The notes beneath the pieces were generated by a model. It had not been told where the DNA came from. It worked only from the letters and a program-made list of their open reading frames with translations, and searched no databases. This document shows positions 61,729 to 64,000 of a stretch of 64,000 nucleotides of DNA, one piece after another. Position numbers and translations under genes: made by a program. Origin of the DNA: Quadrisphaera granulorum (lineage in GTDB: Bacteria; Actinomycetota; Actinomycetes; Actinomycetales; Quadrisphaeraceae); the NCBI RefSeq assembly GCF_003149145.1, contig NZ_QGDQ01000023.1:1-64000 (forward strand). The letters run 5' to 3'. Each line of letters starts with the position of its first letter. Position 1 is the first letter of the stretch.

Positions 61729-62597
61729 GCGGCGCTGCCTGGGCGACGCTGCTGACGCAGCCGAACTACCTCGTCGGTGTGCGGGCGCTACACGCCTCCC
61801 TGCAGCGCAGCGGTTCGCAGTACCCGCTCGTGGTGATGGTCACCGAGGACGTCGACGACGACGCCCGCCGCACGCTGCTCGCTGACGGCGCGCTCGTCCG
61901 GGAGCTGCCGCGTGTGGGTCCTGATTCCTCCCTGGAGGCGCACTACGCCAACGCCAGGTTCGCCGAGGTGTGGACCAAGCTCGGCGCCTGGGGGCTCACG
62001 GAGTTCTCCCGGCTCGTGGTGCTCGACGCCGACATGCTCGTGCTGCAGCCGATGGACGAGCTGTTCTCCATCGACCTACCTCCCGGGGGCATCGCGGCGT
62101 GCCACGCGTGCCGGTGCAACCCCAACCGCATCGCCAGCTATCCCGCCAGCTGGGTGCCCGCCAACTGCTTCTACACGCACTGCCGCGGCACCTCCCATGT
62201 GCGGGAGCCCGGTGTGGAGGAGTACTTCAACGGTGGCTTCCTCGTCATCGAACCCGATGCGGCGGTGCACGCGAAAATGCTCTCCCGCCTCCGGGGACTG
62301 GCCGACCTGTCGGCGTACCAGTTCGCCGAGCAGGACTTCCTCAACGAGTTCTTCGACGGGCGCTGGCAACCGATGCCGTACGTCTACAACGCGCTGAAGA
62401 CGCTGCCCCACCAGCATCCGCAGCTGTGGGATGCGGACGAGGTGAAGAACATCCACTACATCATCGACAAGCCGTGGGAGCACCGCCCGGAGCCGGGTGA
62501 GAAGTACGCCGCGCTGCACCAGCTCTGGTGGGACCTCGCCGACACCACGCCCGGCCTGTTCACCACGCGTCCCGCGTCCGCCTCCACCGCCGCCTGA
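61725..62597 (+). CDS. Glycosyltransferase family 8
   Basis: This 290-residue protein has the GT8 fold: WATLLTQPNYLVGVRALHASL, the metal-binding LDADMLVLQPMDELF, FNGGFLVIEPD and the C-terminal HYIIDKPWEH. It resembles glycogenin/galactinol-synthase-like enzymes that use UDP-sugars. Coupling with the preceding FAD oxidase suggests a shared product. No signal peptide. Confidence 0.92.
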   Translation: MSGAAWATLLTQPNYLVGVRALHASLQRSGSQYPLVVMVTEDVDDDARRTLLADGALVRELPRVGPDSSLEAHYANARFAEVWTKLGAWGLTEFSRLVVLDADMLVLQPMDELFSIDLPPGGIAACHACRCNPNRIASYPASWVPANCFYTHCRGTSHVREPGVEEYFNGGFLVIEPDAAVHAKMLSRLRGLADLSAYQFAEQDFLNEFFDGRWQPMPYVYNALKTLPHQHPQLWDADEVKNIHYIIDKPWEHRPEPGEKYAALHQLWWDLADTTPGLFTTRPASASTAA

Positions 62598-62614
62598 AGC
62601 CCCCCTCGCCGTCC

Positions 62615-62686
62615 GTCCTTCTCGCACTTTCCGCGGCAAGTGCGAGAAGGACGGGGGCGTATGGCGCACTTGCCGCGGAAAGTGCG
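62615..62686. repeat. Inverted pair of the CGCACTT-N8-AAGTGCG repeat
   Basis: Copies at 62623-62644 and 62665-62686 are exact complements of each other, and each is identical to the unit at 29754. The first is extended to a 15-bp stem (62615-62652). They lie between two convergent genes and probably terminate both. Confidence 0.82.
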
Positions 62687-62699
62687 AACCGGTGACGGG

Positions 62700-63008
62700 T
62701 CAGGACGTGACGGTGATCTGCGCCTTGTCGAACGCCAGGTAACCGGAGTAGTCGGCGCCCACCCGGTCGAACGAGGCCGGGTACGGCTCGGGGTAGCTCC
62801 ACGCGCCGTCGGCCGCGGTCTTCCCACCGGGGGCGGTGACGTTCCAGTACTGCGCCACGCCCTTCCACGGGCACGTGTACGGCGTGGGGCTCTTCTCCAG
62901 GGCGCCCTCCACCACGCTGCTGGGTGGGAAGTAGGCATTGCCCTCGATGCGCACGATCGCGTCGTCCTCGGCCTCGGCCACGACGACCCCGTCCAGCACA
63001 GCCTTCAC
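62700..63008 (-). CDS. DUF427 protein
   Basis: This 102-residue protein is a single DUF427 domain: the NAYFPPSSV segment, TPYTCPWKGVAQYWNV and WSYPEPYPA are typical. The biochemical role is unknown. The GTG at 63008 has a GAGGAGGA ribosome site; longer frames upstream are shadows of another gene. Confidence 0.9.
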   Translation of the reverse strand: MKAVLDGVVVAEAEDDAIVRIEGNAYFPPSSVVEGALEKSPTPYTCPWKGVAQYWNVTAPGGKTAADGAWSYPEPYPASFDRVGADYSGYLAFDKAQITVTS

Positions 63009-63091
63009 AGGTCCTCCTCGATCTGTTGGGCCCAGCGGCCCCGGTCCGTACAACGCTCCGCGCGGTTGCGGCACTCCCGCGGGCAGGCTCG

Positions 63092-63652
63092 TCAGCGGGT
63101 GATGCGCCGCAGGGTGTCGACCACGAAGTCCACGGCCACCCCGTACGCAACGTGCGAGCCGCCCTCCCACACCCACCACGCCTTCGGCAGCTCTGACGGC
63201 GACGCCTGCACGCCCAGGGCCGGCAGCGTCGAGCCGTGGAAGGCGGCGAACAGCACCGCTCCCCCGGCCGCCCCGCCGCCGGCGCGCGCCAGCGGCACCC
63301 GCCGTGTCAGCACCGCGTAGAAGACCGGGTACCCGTACGCCAGGGCGCGGTGGAACCACTGGGCGCCGGCCTCGACGTCGTCGTCGTCCAGGGCATCGGC
63401 AGCGGCCTGGCCCTTCCGCGCGGCCACAAGCTTGCGGTAGAGCAGCGACGGCGGCATGCGGTCGCCGTGACCGGCGGGGTCAGCGCCGTCCAGCTCCTTC
63501 TGGCCGGGCTCGGGCGGGAGCTTCCGCTCGCCCCACTCCTGCAGGGACGACTCGGCGGCGGCCTTCACCGTCGACCCCACCCACCCCGCGGCGAGACCCA
63601 GGGCGACGTCGGTCAGGAGCTTCGAGGAGGCCACACGTCCTGGGTACTGCAC
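63092..63652 (-). CDS. Putative membrane protein, YagU/DUF1440-like
   Basis: This 186-residue protein begins with an amphipathic/hydrophobic segment (LLTDVALGLAAGWVGSTVKAA), has a charged middle region, and three hydrophobic segments in the second half (YGYPVFYAVL; GGAAGGAVLFAAFH; HVAYGVAVDFVVD). The pattern fits the YagU/DUF1440 family; function unknown. GTG start at 63652, without a strong ribosome site. Confidence 0.7.
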   Translation of the reverse strand: MQYPGRVASSKLLTDVALGLAAGWVGSTVKAAAESSLQEWGERKLPPEPGQKELDGADPAGHGDRMPPSLLYRKLVAARKGQAAADALDDDDVEAGAQWFHRALAYGYPVFYAVLTRRVPLARAGGGAAGGAVLFAAFHGSTLPALGVQASPSELPKAWWVWEGGSHVAYGVAVDFVVDTLRRITR

Positions 63653-63677
63653 GACCGATCACCCCGCATCCGGAGGA

Positions 63678-64000
63678 TCAGCGCGGGGGCTGCGGGTCCT
63701 CGCGGGAGGCGACGTAGAGGATGCGGTCGGCGGGCTGCAGCGAGCCGATGGAGGGGTCGCTGTAGCGCAGCATCCGACCGCCGCGCCACACGCCGACCAC
63801 CGGCACCCCGCACGAGTGCGGCGGCCGGCCCACCTCCGACGGCTCCACGGCGCGCTCGTCGAGGTCGAGCCCGGAGCCGAACGACAGCAGGTCCTCCACC
63901 ACGCTCACGGCGTCCGGGCTGTCCGTGGCCAGGCCCAGCAGGCGGCCCGCGGTCTCGGAGGAGACCACCACCGACGCGGCGCCGCTCTCGCGCAGCAGCT
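63678..64000 (-). CDS. TrkA-type ion channel / NAD-binding protein, C-terminal part (runs off the right edge)
   Basis: The visible 107 codons end in LVVV-less but typical regulator sequence: ASVVVSSETAGRLLGLA, a hinge, then a TrkA_C-like domain (GVPVVGVWRGGRMLRYSDP, LQPADRILYVAS). The N-terminal part lies beyond position 64000, so start and length are unknown. It is probably the C terminus of a potassium channel or transporter regulatory protein. Confidence 0.75.
   Translation of the reverse strand, partial: LLRESGAASVVVSSETAGRLLGLATDSPDAVSVVEDLLSFGSGLDLDERAVEPSEVGRPPHSCGVPVVGVWRGGRMLRYSDPSIGSLQPADRILYVASREDPQPPR

Overview
The window is about 64 kb of very GC-rich chromosome from an actinomycete. 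GTG starts, 4-base gene overlaps and apparently leaderless genes are frequent. The gene order arg - phe - rplT/rpmI/infC - his is the classic actinobacterial arrangement, and an rRNA operon leader sits at the left edge. I cannot fix the genus. I see no transposase, integrase, phage gene, CRISPR array or tRNA.

Left block (1-20.5 kb, almost all minus strand). Reading in the direction of transcription, from right to left: infC (probable AUC start, long repetitive tail), rpmI, rplT, an RNA methyltransferase, a HATPase protein, a PAS histidine kinase, pheS, pheT and an SDR. Then come argC, a small ACT-domain protein, argJ, argB, argD, argF, argR, argH (no argG), a 3-methyladenine DNA glycosylase and tyrS. 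A terminator follows, then a consensus rRNA promoter whose 16S gene lies outside the window. The arg genes form one translationally coupled chain that starts at a leaderless argC promoter overlapped by an ARG-box palindrome.

Middle block (20.5-51.9 kb). This accessory region separates infC and its DUF1844 neighbour from sseB-hisA. It holds hrpB; a fructose PTS locus (ptsI facing a DeoR regulator, fruK, fruA and ptsH); an ABC exporter with a NarL-type two-component system; a ferritin; a small phosphatase-like gene; and an iron-siderophore uptake locus with one DtxR/IdeR-type iron box between divergent units. Next is a class V PLP enzyme and a luciferase-like monooxygenase, transcribed away from each other, each behind its own SAM-IV riboswitch. 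A frameshifted nucleotidyltransferase, a GH13 enzyme with a flavin oxidoreductase, and a LacI-controlled sugar ABC / GH3 glycosidase operon complete the block.

Right block (51.9-64 kb). It contains sseB and hisA, then an insert (DUF2252, amidohydrolase, APC permease, TetR) before hisH. After hisH come an aldonolactone-oxidase-like FAD enzyme coupled to a GT8 glycosyltransferase, a DUF427 protein, a small membrane protein and the end of a TrkA-type channel gene.

Cross-cutting signals. Two families of short palindromic intergenic repeats sit at gene ends: a CATGATC family at 2.4, 29.6, 52.9 and 55.3 kb (with a looser GATC hairpin at 23.3 kb), and a CGCACTT-N8-AAGTGCG family at 29.7 and 62.6 kb. 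A 15-mer, AGGACGACGACGGCG, recurs about ten times in both orientations and in different reading frames. The strongest candidates for something not yet described are the divergent SAM-IV pair with its two enzymes, the ACT protein inside the arginine operon, and the dispersed repeats.
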